Shown piece after piece: positions 36,000 through 47,632 of a stretch of 64,000 nt of DNA; the stretch's first letter is position 1; every line of letters begins with the position of its first letter. The translations under genes and the position numbers were made by a program. This DNA is from Tomocerus qinae (taxonomy: Eukaryota; Arthropoda; Collembola; Entomobryomorpha; Tomoceridae): positions 29,574,001 to 29,638,000 of the forward strand of contig CM034546.1 of NCBI GenBank assembly GCA_020055645.1, given 5' to 3'. Under the pieces are notes generated by a model that did not search any database, was not told the origin of the DNA, and was given only the letters and a program-made list of their open reading frames with translations.

Positions 36000-36930
36000 A
36001 TTAAGAACTGGTACAAGAATGATTATGATTTACAGAGAGTGATTAGTCCTGAAATCCATGAAAGGGGTAACTAGTAAACCTTTCAAAAAATTTATGAAAA
36101 TTGAAAATTTTTGGATAAATTAGGGCAGGCATAAGACCTGCATCTCTACCATCGTGAATCTTATACGCCCTTTCTGTCTATTTTCTCAAAGGTTCTATTT
36201 ATGTACTAAACTCGATTGGCGCTTGATCATAGGTATATGCAATAAACTACAGATCGGAAAGAGAGGTTTTTTAGCAGTTATAGACAGTAAGGCAAAAACA
36301 GACTAATTCGTTGTTGTGGTAACATCAGCTTTTATTCCCTTATGTTGGTAGTTACCTCTTATTTAATATACGAATAGTTGATTGAGAGTGGGAGGGTATA
36401 GGATATGGTTGAGAGCCACCCATCTTATGTATGGAAATAGAGCTCCTGCAGTACTGGCCCAGTTACGGATCTCCACCACTTGCGTGCAGAGGGAACATCA
36501 ATGCACAATACCACAATGCTCATAGGAGACACCAATCCATATCATGATCCATTAGATTTTTATATTTTTTATTTTATTTGATATAAGTATTTTGATAATT
36601 TGGAGCCAATTATTTTGAATGGGAAGATAAATGTAGCATTTATGGGCCAATGGAATTTAAATACTTTACCGTCACCATTCTGCTTTCGAATTTAAGTTTA
36701 TCTTCGAAAATTAAAGGTCACGGTATTGTCATGTATCTTAAACGTATATCATAAGTATAATGCATTATTTTCAATTTGGTATACTGAGAATAGTATCTAG
36801 TTACGTTTAATCAACGTTGTTTTTGTCATTTTTTGTTTTACAATAAATTATCAATTTTTGACAAAAATGTTTGTTACTACTTGACATATGACTGAATAGA
36901 ATTTATCTTTTTATAAGATGAAGTATCTAG
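36000..36930. other. No gene recognised
   Basis: AT-rich sequence between gypsy and the next degenerate coding block. No domain or clear repeat seen. Confidence 0.4.
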
Positions 36931-36937
36931 TGTCTTT

Positions 36938-37390
36938 CTATAGTTTGACTAAAAGTGAATGTTTTATTACAGGTCCTAAATTACTGATAGACTTGACGAC
37001 ATAGACTCGGAATGACGACATAACTTCTAGTATTCTATTTACTTCTTTAAAAACTGTAATATAAGGAGGTAAATCCTCGCATCTGTACCTCTTTATGTTG
37101 AAAAAATAATCAGCATTATATTTCACATAATTATACTCTAAACTTAAGTCCATGAAATTTTTCATGGATTATGGTATGACTTTGTTTTTATGTTCATTGA
37201 AAAATGACGATATTGCTTTCTACAATTGGTCTATTTTTAATGATCAACAAAGTCGTTGCCACATCAAAAAGCTACCATTATGTAGGGTCTCAATTTTATC
37301 TCCTTTCTCCTGTTGTATAGTAAAAGAGTTTTCAGTAAAACTGGATGCAGTGGGGCATAAAGACTTATCCGTAATTTCTAATTCAGTGTA
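36938..37390 (-). pseudogene. Unknown degenerate ORF, pair of 43550-43770
   Basis: Minus strand: ELEITDKSLCPTASSFTENSF at the start, stops in the middle, then a 75-residue open frame (DLSLEYNYVKYNADYF, RYRCEDLPPY). The related block at 43.7 kb reads EVADKCYTPSSFTENSY. Conservation at protein level suggests a former gene of unknown function. Confidence 0.3.
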
Positions 37391-37989
37391 ACGGTTATTT
37401 TTGTATGATAATGCTTATGAGCATTATGACATAATAATTACAAGAGGATTTTTCGTTTTATTATTATCTTGTATATAAATTTGAGATATAGGCAAACGAT
37501 AACTTTGATGAGACTTTCACTACTGACTTAGAGTGAAAAGACTACATAACCATATATATATGTTTTCGAAGAATTGGCAAATAAGTAGGTGTTGCAATCT
37601 CAAATGTTTGTTAGCATTCAGTGACTGTGTATTCAAAAAGTGAGTAAATGGGCAAAAATTCTTTCAACTTGATTCTTGAACAAGTTATTTGTTTAAGTTA
37701 AGTTATTAAAGTCTATTAAAGTCTCATTGTCAGTGTACATGTACATCGATTTAGTATGGTAGTAACATTGTCATCAATATATCTGTTATTGTCATTGTCT
37801 GACTTCATTTCTTTTTAAATTTAAATTAAATTTAAATTAAATTTAAATCGATTTTAATATCTATGCACACACATCAAAACTTTTAACAACATGTAGAATA
37901 ATCTAGATTAAAATTTACTGTAAATAACAAACACATATGCTAGTCGTAATTACCGATTAACATTTCATGCCTTTTTCCTTTTTGCCCCA

Positions 37990-38530
37990 TGGAACTTACT
38001 GGATCTGATTTCGTACCAATTATTATTAACGACCGTGTTGACTCCGTTTTTCGTCGAGATCCAACTTATCCTTCTCTGTTAACACTCATCTCCTCTCCCA
38101 ACAACTCACTATTCTGTGTGTAGGAACTTTCTCCACGCACGAATATCTACGGAGATCTTGAGACGGAGAATCGGAGACGGATAAATATATGAACAACTCT
38201 CACTGGAGTCCTTCGTCGTCCTCTAATCCTTTCACTTTTCTCGACTTTCTAACCCTTTTAGTCGCTTAAACAAAAGAAACCTCATCTCACTAAAAACATC
38301 CAAGAACTTTCGCATATTTATTATCCTCTTCAAATAGGAAAGCGAACCCCGCACTCATCCACAAATTGTGGCCCGTCTTGAGGTTTGTCTATATGAAGGA
38401 ATTTACCTCATTCCCATTAAAATTTTAACAAAATTTTATAAAATCTGCGTTATTCTCGAAGTTCTCCATCCTTTCCTCAACGTTGATACTTTCTCCTTGA
38501 TGTTTCCTGAATCTTACAGTACATAATCTA
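37990..38530 (+). pseudogene. Degenerate coding remnant upstream of glycoprotein-like copy E
   Basis: Readable pieces: MELTGSDFVPIIIND (37990) and PQIVARLEVCLYEGIYLIP through FSLMFPESYS (about 38360-38520). No domain recognised. By position it could be part of the lineage 2 virus-like block. Confidence 0.25.
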
Positions 38531-39087
38531 TGGTAGATTGGTCTAAATACCAATTGTATTGGACCCAAGCTCGGACGAGTCGTACTATTCATAGTATCAT
38601 CATCTAATTTAGCCAGCCAGGAGAGCAGCGAGTTTTTTTGCTGATACTGCATCCATTACACATAAAAAAGGGTAATAAGAGAAAATAAATAATAAAAAAA
38701 ATTCATTAAGACCTAGACTGGAACTGATATACGTACTATTACTTTGAATCTTTTGAGAAATAACATTTGAATTGAGATAGAAATAGCTTAAATTGAAAGA
38801 GAATAATATAGAGAAAGTCCGCACACACCAAAAGAATTTCGCAGGACATTTTAAGTTGAATAATAAATGAAATAAAAAAAATCCTTGGGATATTGAACCG
38901 AAAATTAGCGTAATTGCATTGTATTGTACGTAACAAGTAGTCCTTATAACATAACACAAACAGAATCATTACACACTAACACCTTATTTCCTATTGCGAA
39001 TTCATTACCCCTTAAACCAAACATGGATTCAATGGATGATGAACATCAGCCCTCTTTAACTGACTTCTATCCAGAATCTATTCTACA

Positions 39088-39384
39088 ATGAATGACATAT
39101 GTTTAGTGAACTCTTCGGGCTGGGGCAATTACGACTGGCTTGCCTTATTCTACAAACAAACAGTTCTTAATTGTTCGCTCACTGACTCTAGTGAACCTTT
39201 ACAACATCAACACTCAATAGTTATTCAACCCTTAATCCTAATTGTAATGGTATTATTATCTTCTCTTTTACTGACTATTGTACTAATTTGTAGAAATCGT
39301 AGAATATACCCATTCTACCCTACTTCACCTGTTCCTTTTACATCAACTCCGTATTCATGTAAGCGTATTGACAGAATACTATGA
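39088..39384 (+). CDS. Glycoprotein-like C-terminus with membrane anchor, copy E (lineage 2)
   Basis: 98-residue open frame with potential N-glycosylation sites (NSSG, NCSL), one strong transmembrane segment (PLILIVMVLLSSLLLTIVLI) and a basic then Pro/Ser-rich short tail (CRNRRIYPFYPTSPVP). This is type I topology, as for the end of an envelope protein. An upstream acidic piece near 39023 (MDSMDDEHQPS) is in another frame. Directly followed by ORF X and the nucleoprotein-like remnant. May be a relic. Confidence 0.4.
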   Translation: MNDICLVNSSGWGNYDWLALFYKQTVLNCSLTDSSEPLQHQHSIVIQPLILIVMVLLSSLLLTIVLICRNRRIYPFYPTSPVPFTSTPYSCKRIDRIL

Positions 39385-39401
39385 AGAAAAATGCTAACAA
39401 C

Positions 39402-39839
39402 TTCTTCCTTGTATAAACTGCAAATTGACATATATATCAACACCATAGGTCTCTTGCCTTTTTATGAACTTAAGTATATAACAAGAACTAAGCTACTTAT
39501 AAGGGGTGCGAAGTTAAACCGAGATAATGGAACTAATATCCGAGGGAAACAGAACCAGTGTTACCTAATGTTTATATTTATGCCTGGGTACGTTTTATGA
39601 CAAACGGACTATTGATGTTCCAACACATATCTGATTGGCAAGACGACATATGCAGTAACATAATACAGAAAAAGTTTCATGCTAACGAAATTATAAACTG
39701 CTCTACATATATTCATTTTAATGTTCAAGCCACCCCAGATTCACCAATATACTTATTCATTAAACATAATAGTACCTTATATTTATATGAGTTTACAAAG
39801 CTACTAATGTTCAGGATCCCTAAGCACATATTATCGTAA
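39402..39839 (+). pseudogene. Small ORF X, copy E (lineage 2)
   Basis: Two overlapping frames, 39402-39600 and 39558-39839, make one protein of about 145 residues if a single frameshift near 39590 is allowed (…CYLMFIFMPGYV / VYIYAWVRFMTNG… ending LLMFRIPKHIL). Same place in the block as ORF X of copies A and B. Function unknown. Confidence 0.4.
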
Positions 39840-39899
39840 AATAAAGTCGTAACCAAAGATTAAAAGGAATTGAATATTTAATTCAAAATTAGACTAAAA

Positions 39900-40880
39900 C
39901 CACGATCAGCTCATCTCGAGGAACTCAAACGTTATTTCAGTGATTCTGAAGTTTCAGTGTTGTATCAGAGATACGACATTCGACATCTTCGATCAGACAT
40001 GACATCCTCGATCAGACATCGAAGATGAAGATATTAGTTTCTCTGTATTATCACTGCCATCCGTTTGTAAGGCCCTAGAACCGACACTAAGAATCCGTTG
40101 GTTCGCAGCTAGAAAATTAGTAAATGGACATTTACAATATACTTTCCCAATTTTCGGTGCTTTTTTCTACATTCTGAACAGTTCCAGATATCGAAAATCT
40201 CTTTTAATTACTTGGCCTTTAGATTATGACTTAGAAGAAGTGTATTACTTTCTCTCTCTAATTCTTTATTAATCCCGGTAATTTCGACAAGGACCGAGTG
40301 CTGTTTACCTTTTTGCAATTCTCTACAATAATAAACAAGGGACTGGGCTCATTGGTATTATAGACAGAGTCACAACAACGTCTTAACTGTACTATATAAA
40401 GTGTATATTTATTACGCCTTAGGAAATAGACTTTAGGAGTTTACCAAATGCAACAATAAGTGTCAGTGCTCAACTACTTGCTACTCTTCATCTAATCATA
40501 GAAATAAGTGAACCTCTAAAACCGTGCTCAGAACCTACCTTGAGAGATTTACCTGATTAGATTTCTATTAAGACACAGGACAAATAGAAGAGAAGCGACA
40601 AGCACTTCCAATTATCATTAACACCGTAACTGCTTTGGGAGCGTATGGAAATCCACTGCATCTCAACAGACTAAGTAATATAGCAAACATATTTGCTAGG
40701 TACATTTCTCGTTCCAGTGAAAATTTAATTTACGTTATTTACGATTACTAAAATCGAATATGCCAATAAACTAGAACAAAACTGCCGATCGTGTGTGATC
40801 GATCTACATACGTGCCTAGTATTGAACAGTTTAAATTAATGTTAGATATTTTAGACGCGAAAATCTTAAGAAAGTGAACC
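39900..40880 (+). pseudogene. Nucleoprotein-like ORF remnant, lineage 2, copy E
   Basis: Blocks matching copy D: TFPIFGAFFYIL (about 40140), FTFLQFSTIINKGLGS (about 40310), SVSAQLLATLHLIIEISEP (about 40460). Then NTVTALGAYGNPLHL (about 40625-40665), which lines up with the SEFGEVCNPIYPHC block of copy B, and IEQFKLMLDILDAKI near 40825. Many stops. A 19-bp imperfect tandem repeat (gacatcctcgatcagacat) lies near 39980-40010. Confidence 0.45.
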
Positions 40881-41309
40881 TGACTCCACAATAAAGATTG
40901 ATTAAACATCGAACAATTTAACTAAGTAACAATGACTGATTTAATATTTTTCTGTTTCCCAAGAGATAAAAGAAAATCTATTGTGCCGGATCACTTTATG
41001 GGGCACCAAGTTATCAACTACATCCTAAACAAAATACTGCATATTGTGATGTGGATTAGGACTCATTAATAAAGTGGTGTAAAGCACATATTAATTATGC
41101 CCATATTTAACTTTTCCAAGATATAGTTTATTCCAAAATCAGAAGTAGTCCTTTGCTACTTGTTGCACTCGAAAAATCTCTTCGCTACGAAGAACGCAAC
41201 CACAATCTGCTACCCTTTTATTCACGAGTGAATACCATGGAAACATCCCACCCAGCACACATTTCCCGAATGCTCTTTTCAAGGCCTACATACGTCCAGT
41301 GATTCGCCA

Positions 41310-41475
41310 ATTTAGTGTCGCCGCAGGAAATGGTGAACAGAAGATCCAACATGAGATTTACAGCGCTTATTTAACTGGAAATGGAAGACAACGAGAACAT
41401 ATCAAGAGAACCTTATCCTTCGTCTGCAAAAGAACACCAATATCATTAAAATACAATTGTGAGGGTATAACTTAA
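41310..41475 (+). pseudogene. F-box gene fragment
   Basis: GNGRQREHIKRTLSF and CKRTPISLKY match the tail of the 42030-42296 fragment (GNEKQREYPKRILTF, CKRSPRALRF). No F-box part remains here. Confidence 0.45.
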
Positions 41476-41671
41476 TAACTCCATTTTTTAAGATATCTAA
41501 TTCAACAAACTACTTCAACCTGGAAAAAAGAGCTACTCTACACTGTCTTAGTGATAGTAACTTTCTCTGGAAAGGAACTGTCGCCCGTTCTACAGGAAAT
41601 TGGATACGAACCGGTTTATTAACTTAACTTCGGTAGCGGTAATGTAAAAATTATTGCAAATTTATAAACAA

Positions 41672-42008
41672 AAAGAAACGAATTCCCATCCTATCTTTCC
41701 AATGGGAACCGTACAACAGAGATAAAAGACCAATTTTCCAGCAAGAAGCTTTTAACCTTATCTTCCAGTTACAGTATTCTACCCCTTACCGTAACTTGTC
41801 AAGTGTTTCAATATATGACTTGCTACCTGTCCTGCATGATTTGTTATACACGAATCAATATCAAGAAGAAGAGGATAATTTATACACTATAAATAACGTA
41901 AAAGTGCTGCCTCTAATTTATCAAGCTGCTAAAAGGAAATTTTTATTTAAAACTCTAACTGAAAAAGAAGTTAAAGCAAATAAAAGAAAAAGTAGGGAAA
42001 GTAAATAA
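41672..42008 (+). CDS. Hypothetical fragment, basic C-terminus
   Basis: Open frame with FQWEPYNRDKRPIFQQEAF, then LLPVLHDLLYTNQYQ and a Lys/Arg-rich end (KEVKANKRKSRESK). Longer than an ATG-initiated reading would give; no good start. No family recognised. It lies between two F-box fragments. Confidence 0.3.
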
Positions 42009-42029
42009 ATATTTTGCAATAGTGTAATA

Positions 42030-42296
42030 TTGCCTAGCAACTCATCATGGAGAGCCGCGTTAACATATGTAGTACAGAAGGCGTTAGAATATTTGGATTA
42101 TCAGGACATCAAAACTTTTAGATTGGTTTGCACGTGTTGGGCTAGATTAGCCTGGGAGCCGCTTTGCAAAAAATCAAATTTAATACTTCGATCTGGAAAT
42201 GAAAAGCAACGAGAATATCCCAAGAGAATTTTAACCTTCGCTTGCAAAAGAAGCCCAAGAGCATTAAGATTCAGCTATGAGGGAGGAATAGAATAG
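42030..42296 (+). pseudogene. F-box protein fragment
   Basis: ALEYLDYQDIKTFRLVCTCW and the following LCKKSNLIL fit an F-box (SCF ubiquitin ligase adaptor, SKP1 binding). The in-frame start lacks an ATG, while an ATG at 42046 is in another frame. The frame ends 30 residues after the F-box with no LRRs. A broken copy. Confidence 0.5.
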
Positions 42297-43549
42297 GAAT
42301 ATCTCAACCATTACATTTTGGCACATATGGACTCAACAATTAATTGGTTTTTATTTATCAAAATTGTTACTATTACTTTAAAACGATTAAATATATACTC
42401 TTTGATTTCTGTTTTTATTTTACAGACAATTGTTATAGTTAATTTCTTTAGGTATTGTAATAACTTATTCTAACGTAGTGTGAGATATGTGAAGGTATAT
42501 GATTTTGTGATTGGTTTTTTGTGTATGTACGTTGTAGTTGTTGTAGATTGAATTGTTTTATTTTTTAGCCATTTGTGGAGTGTTTACCCAAACCTGGCAA
42601 TTAATTTGTTTGATCAACCATGGTTTAATTAAAATAATTAATATTGCTACCAAGATCTTGCATGAACCAATTTTGCATGAAATAAGATATTAAAAATACG
42701 AAATTTCAATTAATTTTCAAAATTTCTATCTTCAAAGTTTAAAGACACCGTTGCGTTACCACCAACAGTGTACCATAGCAATTAGAACATTAGATTAGAA
42801 CTATATATTTGAATACACGAAAGACACATCTACTTTTACTTTAGGGAATGAACCAACATAATATTGTGGCAAATATATGTTGCAATTACTATATACATAC
42901 ATTTACATTTAGGTTATACATTTGGCGAGAGAACGAGAGCGAGCGAAAAAAGCAAGCAAGCATTATATTGCTTGATATACATTACAAGAATGTTTTCTAA
43001 GCATGGTAGGTAGAGCGACGAGCCCGTAGTCAACTATTTTCATAGAAGATAATGCGTTATTTTCATTCCTAACCCAGAGATTACACTACCATAAATATCT
43101 ACGAATTACTTAGGAATTAGTCGTGAGAAAGTACATTATTAATAAAAGGAAAGGGAAGTATTCAATGACTCTTGGGGAGCGCAATACAATCCAAGTGTCA
43201 TAAATGCTCACAAATGAAATAATAACCCTATAAAAGTATACTTAGACAAAATTAAATGTATTTAAATACAACGCTAGCTTAACATCCCAATTGGTTAGTT
43301 TATAATTCTTACTACTCCCAGAGCTACAATTCCTTTCATGCGCCCGTCATAGTAATAATAATATTGAAATATTCAATAGGCATTATATTATTGTTTACAA
43401 CATAAACTCGTCGTCTAAAGCTTTAAAGTTTAATTCTGTGAAATTACCTAATTAATGAGATTCTACATTGACTGTAAATGGCATAATAGACTTATCTGGA
43501 ATGGATAGTCTGGCGTTAAGTAATAATATATCTGATTCCAGTAAGATAG

Positions 43550-43770
43550 ACATCAAGACATGGGTGAGGTTTCGATTGAATTAAAGTCATTCAAGTTGAA
43601 TAAACCGTCTATTATTAATGCTCACCAAAATCGTTTGCATATCATCAAAAGGTTATCATTATATGGGGTATTCATTTTCTCTCCATTTTGTTGTGTATGA
43701 GTTTTCAGTAAAACTGGATGGAGTATAGCATTTATCCGCTACTTCTATTTCAGTGCAATCGTTATTTTGT
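43550..43770 (-). pseudogene. Unknown degenerate ORF, pair of 36938-37390
   Basis: Minus strand EVADKCYTPSSFTENSY followed by decayed sequence. Only the N-terminal third of the pair is readable. Confidence 0.3.
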
Positions 43771-43849
43771 AGGAGGGTGCTAAAGAGTACAATAAAAAAT
43801 TAGAAGCCAAAAAACTTATTTATAAAATTATTATTAATTTATATGAAAG

Positions 43850-44150
43850 ACCTCCTCTTTATTTTGTTATATTTTATTTGTAAGTAATTAAAAACACCGT
43901 TTAGAGGGCAGTGTTTTTCTTGAAGGATTTTATTTCCTAACCTAGTGGCCTTACCACCAAATTTAGAGTAAATAATATTATACAATTTACAATTCACGCA
44001 TTCGTTTTGGGGTTTTAATGAATACCCCCATGTATTAATTGTATTAGTTCTTAAATGATGCAATAATAATGAATTGTCCTTTCTTTAGAGCAAAAAAGGT
44101 AGTTTTACTGCTGCACTAAACTCGAACTCGAAACTAAATTAACAAAAGTT
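43850..44150 (-). repeat. Dispersed repeat, pair of 29600-30060
   Basis: Shares 'aatgaattgtcctttctttagag', CAAATTTAGAG and a following actaaactcgaact tract with the 29.6-kb copy, in the same orientation. Confidence 0.5.
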
Positions 44151-44189
44151 AACAAAGTTAGTTAACAGAACAATATTTACCAACTAAAA

Positions 44190-45430
44190 GGATTGTACCT
44201 CCTGCATTATTGTAGTTTAAGTGCATAGTTTTAGGAACATGGAAAGGACTAAATTTTAAAACATGAGATCTGATTAACGCTCCATAGACAATTACAGTTA
44301 CGGGAATCAAAAGTTCTTACGTAAATTGAACTTCAATACGCACATTTATTATTAAATGGATTCAGCTTTAGATTATTTGGGCTTATCCTAATGGTGACTC
44401 AAAACTAACATTAATTTCATTTGTTGTTCCTAAGAACAACATCAACAAACTTTTAAACATCCTTCTAGTGGACGTACTTGCTTCCTTTAAGAAAACACTT
44501 TTCTATCAAAAAAAGTTCTTAAACATTCAGATTAAATTGTACACGAGTAAAATATCATTAAATAATATCATCAACATGACTAGAGACAAGAGGTAATGAA
44601 AGACATCAATAAATTAACTGAATATACAATGCGACTTAAACCATTTCCAAAAATGTGTTATTAAGGGTGTGCATAAAAACTAACCAATTATGTACTATAT
44701 CCACAGTGATTCTGGAAAGGTCTTTAAATTGTAAAGATGATCCTTTTTGCCTTCTACCTACCATTCTACCTACCAGACCGATTTGGTGAACGTTACACTG
44801 AATCTATACAAAAAACTTATTATTCACATTTTGATATCGGATAAGTTACCCTCCCACCAGTGGATCTTCAGACACAATCAGAATGAGATTAGAACCCAGA
44901 ATTGCTCATCTCGTTCATCTGCGGATACTCAGAGATAATCAAAAGTAATAATACAATAGAGTCAAATGTCCTTCAACTAGTCAGAAGACCTCGCATTAAG
45001 TACTGAAACATTGAAGGAGCTATCTCCGGACAATGTGCAGCTGTACCTGATCAAATAGAAAAACTCCATCTGTTTTTAGCATAACATCTAGAAATAGTGT
45101 TCCCAGTGATCAAACTCTTTTATGAAATCCTTTGTGGTACAAGAGTACAAGAAAACTGTTTTCACTTGGCCATTCGCAGCGGTGAATCCCGAATCTTGCA
45201 ATTTTACCATTTCCCAACTGAGTTGTACTCGTGCATGCGATTATTGTATTATCACTCCTCAATAGTTTCAAACCATTTTCAAAATAGCAATAACAAAATT
45301 ACTGCTTCCACATCAACTGTTAACCGAAGCTAGAGTGAAAGTCTTATATCAGTGGTACACCTATTATGCCTTAGGAAATAGACTCGCTTCCCACAACAGC
45401 CAACAATATCAAATGAGAAGAGAGAGTAGT
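44190..45430 (+). pseudogene. Nucleoprotein-like block, lineage 1, copy C, with upstream remnants
   Basis: 44230-44700 matches the 26.3-26.7 kb remnants. 44760-44900 carries DLVNVTLNLYKKLIIHIL, also present before copies A and B. From about 44965: SEDLALSTETLKELSPDN, then PFAAVNPESCNFTIS near 45170, SCTRACDYCIITPQ and YYALGNRLASHNS near 45390. Separated by stops and frame changes. Very close to copy A in sequence. Confidence 0.45.
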
Positions 45431-45705
45431 CGCGCAAAAAATAACGGTCCCTTGGCTTGGTTCTGGGAAGCCAAAGTTTACCACCAAAAATTGCAAAGCC
45501 ACTTTTGACTTGACTAAAGGTTTCTTGTAAACGTTACACTATATGAACAAAGCTTACAATTGTTTACCATAACAAATGAAGGTGAATATTCCTTCTAAGA
45601 TTACCATTCTGACTCAGTTCGGCCCCAGCTATTTTCCAGCGCTTACTAATTACCACATTTGTCTCGCGAGTAAGTAATTGTATATAATCGTATGTAATAA
45701 TACTT

Positions 45706-45945
45706 TTGATGAACACTATCCATTTAAAGGATGTTTTTGACCTATTTAGAAGTAAAGCCATAACTTTAAATCCAGAAAAGTGTGCTTTTGCAAAAGACCA
45801 AATAAAAACATCAGGCCGATTTGTGAGTAGGGAAGCTGCCCTCGAAAGGGACATGCCCTCGATATGGACACATCAAATATTTCGCGATATCCTTGTCAGA
45901 ATAAACTGTATGTATTCTGTACCAATAGTAGTATGCATTAAATAA
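45706..45945 (+). pseudogene. Ty3/gypsy reverse transcriptase thumb fragment, plus strand
   Basis: HLKDVFDLFRSKAITLNPEK followed by CAFAKDQIK is the conserved segment just after the YLDD palm of gypsy RTs. Opposite orientation to the two other gypsy fragments and a different sequence family. The remainder of the frame is unrelated. Confidence 0.6.
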
Positions 45946-46729
45946 ACAATAATACAAATCCATCATCATCGAAGATTTGCTTTCGGTTTAGGTTTTCAGA
46001 GGTTTGACATTCGTTTCATTAAAAGGGCTGAAAATAATTCCCCTAATTTTGAACATAATAACCACAGCCGTAATATGTATTTATTTATTTCCCGAAAATA
46101 TACAGGTAAAAATGTTCAAAAAAATGGCAAAATATGTACGGAAATATGAACAAAAAATCCAAAAACGTCATGGGCTAAAAACACAATTTTTTTAGAGAAA
46201 CTACTAAAAAAAATTTTCAAAATTGAGTCATTAAGTTTCTACTTTGTGTTAAAATATAAGCTTATTTGGCAAAAAAGCCAAAATATAGACAAATATGTTC
46301 TAATTCCCAAAATGTGTAAAATATGTAAAATAAAGTGGGTGTCAAAATGCTTGAAAAGTTGAGAAACGTTGACATCTGAAGTCTAATAATAACTTAATAA
46401 AGTTTTTAGGTTGTCAAAAAACTCTTTTTACGAGTATAGAAAGGAAATAATGATCAACTTTGAAAAATTACTGCTTAAATTAAATCCATTAAGAACAAAA
46501 CTTTTGTTTCCACAAGGAGAATGTATGCACCTTCATTAATTGACGCTTTGTGTTGTAAATATACATCAATGTCTTTAATTCAACTGTGCATGTGATTCAT
46601 AAATATACCTTCGTCCGTAGTAAAAGCGTACGTATATAATGTATTTATGCTGTTTAATCTCAATAATGGGGTATATAAATTTATAACGACACATTGAAAC
46701 ATCCTAGGGTGGCATATTTTGATATAAGG

Positions 46730-46873
46730 GTACATCATCCTTGTACCATTTGTTTTGTAGGGTTTACACAGTCAGGTAAATCACAGCTAACTCTAGATTT
46801 AGTAAACAGTAAATGGAAAATTTTAGACAAAGCGATAGATAAAATGATATTTTATGTCTATAAAGATTCTTAA
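46730..46873 (+). pseudogene. P-loop NTPase fragment
   Basis: 47-residue frame with CFVGFTQSGKSQLTLDL, a full Walker A (GxTxSGKS), then KMIFYVYKDS, resembling the ATPase of virus-like mobile elements where a hydrophobic IIxxYxxxQ strand follows. Its stop codon overlaps the TTAA that starts the neighbouring inverted-repeat element, so the gene was cut by that insertion. Could be Polinton/adintovirus-like or another viral ATPase. Confidence 0.4.
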
Positions 46874-47094
46874 CCCTTTAAATGCGCAACTATCCCGACG
46901 ATCTGTATCACGTAGCTTCTCCCTGAGTGGAGAGACGTCTCATTGGCTTAATTTTCGCACATTTTTGTTATGCGACTCTATATGTTTCTTCTGGCTAGTG
47001 GTCAGGTACAAACGGCATAATGACTTAATGGCACATTGGCAAAGGGACATATGGTACAAATGGCATAATACCATGATGACACCAATGTCGTAAT

Positions 47095-47190
47095 GACATA
47101 ATGGCACAAATGGCATAATTACATGTTGGTATAAATGGCATAATTACATGTTGGTATAAATGGCATAATTACATATTGCCATAAATGGTA
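47095..47190 (+). repeat. 25-bp minisatellite, about 3.5 units
   Basis: Unit ATAAATGGCATAATTACATG + TTGGT. Degenerate 'tggcataat' words extend the array leftward to about 46995. Confidence 0.75.
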
Positions 47191-47481
47191 TGACATAAAT
47201 AAATACCCTAATAAGCGTTTTTCAGTTATGTATGTAATATTCAAATGTTGCTGACCCAATTATTGTAGATCCAATTGTTGTAGACACAAATATTGCTGAC
47301 CCAAATGTTAATCCAAATCGTAATGTCGACCCAATTGTTAATGCTAATGATATTTTTACTGATTTTTGTAAAGTTGACAAAGAAAGATGAAGAAAATGAA
47401 TTCTTCCTTTATTATATCAAATTATTGCAGCACTATTTACTTTTCATCAATTCCATGAGTGCCAAGTTCTTGTAATGTAGG

Positions 47482-47632
47482 CAGGGTTGTATATTGTCCG
47501 GACGAAATGAAAATTGCCCTGGATGAAACCAATTTTGTCCACTTTTGTCATGGACGAAATCAATTTTATCCAGGAAGAAATTGATTTTGTCCAGTTTTCA
47601 CTATCCATTCTATTTCATCCACCGCAACCCTG
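47482..47632. mobile_element. hAT-like MITE, 151 bp
   Basis: Ends CAGGGTTG / CAACCCTG, with an exact 8-bp target duplication AATGTAGG (47474-47481 and 47633-47640). The interior is built of GTCCA/GGATGAAAT inverted words. Related to the MITEs upstream of the proteases. Confidence 0.85.

Noticed and set aside
37805-37850. aaatttaaatt repeats as a regulatory palindrome
   Set aside because: Simple AT-rich low-complexity tract; no neighbouring gene to regulate.
45430-45600. Possible pol continuation after nucleoprotein-like copy C
   Set aside because: Readable for only about 25 codons and not matching RT, RNase H or integrase motifs.
47252-47390. In-frame tract rich in Asp-Pro-Ile-Val repeats
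   Set aside because: Coding-like, but it arises from a minisatellite-like nucleotide repeat inside a piggyBac-like element; no start and only about 46 codons.
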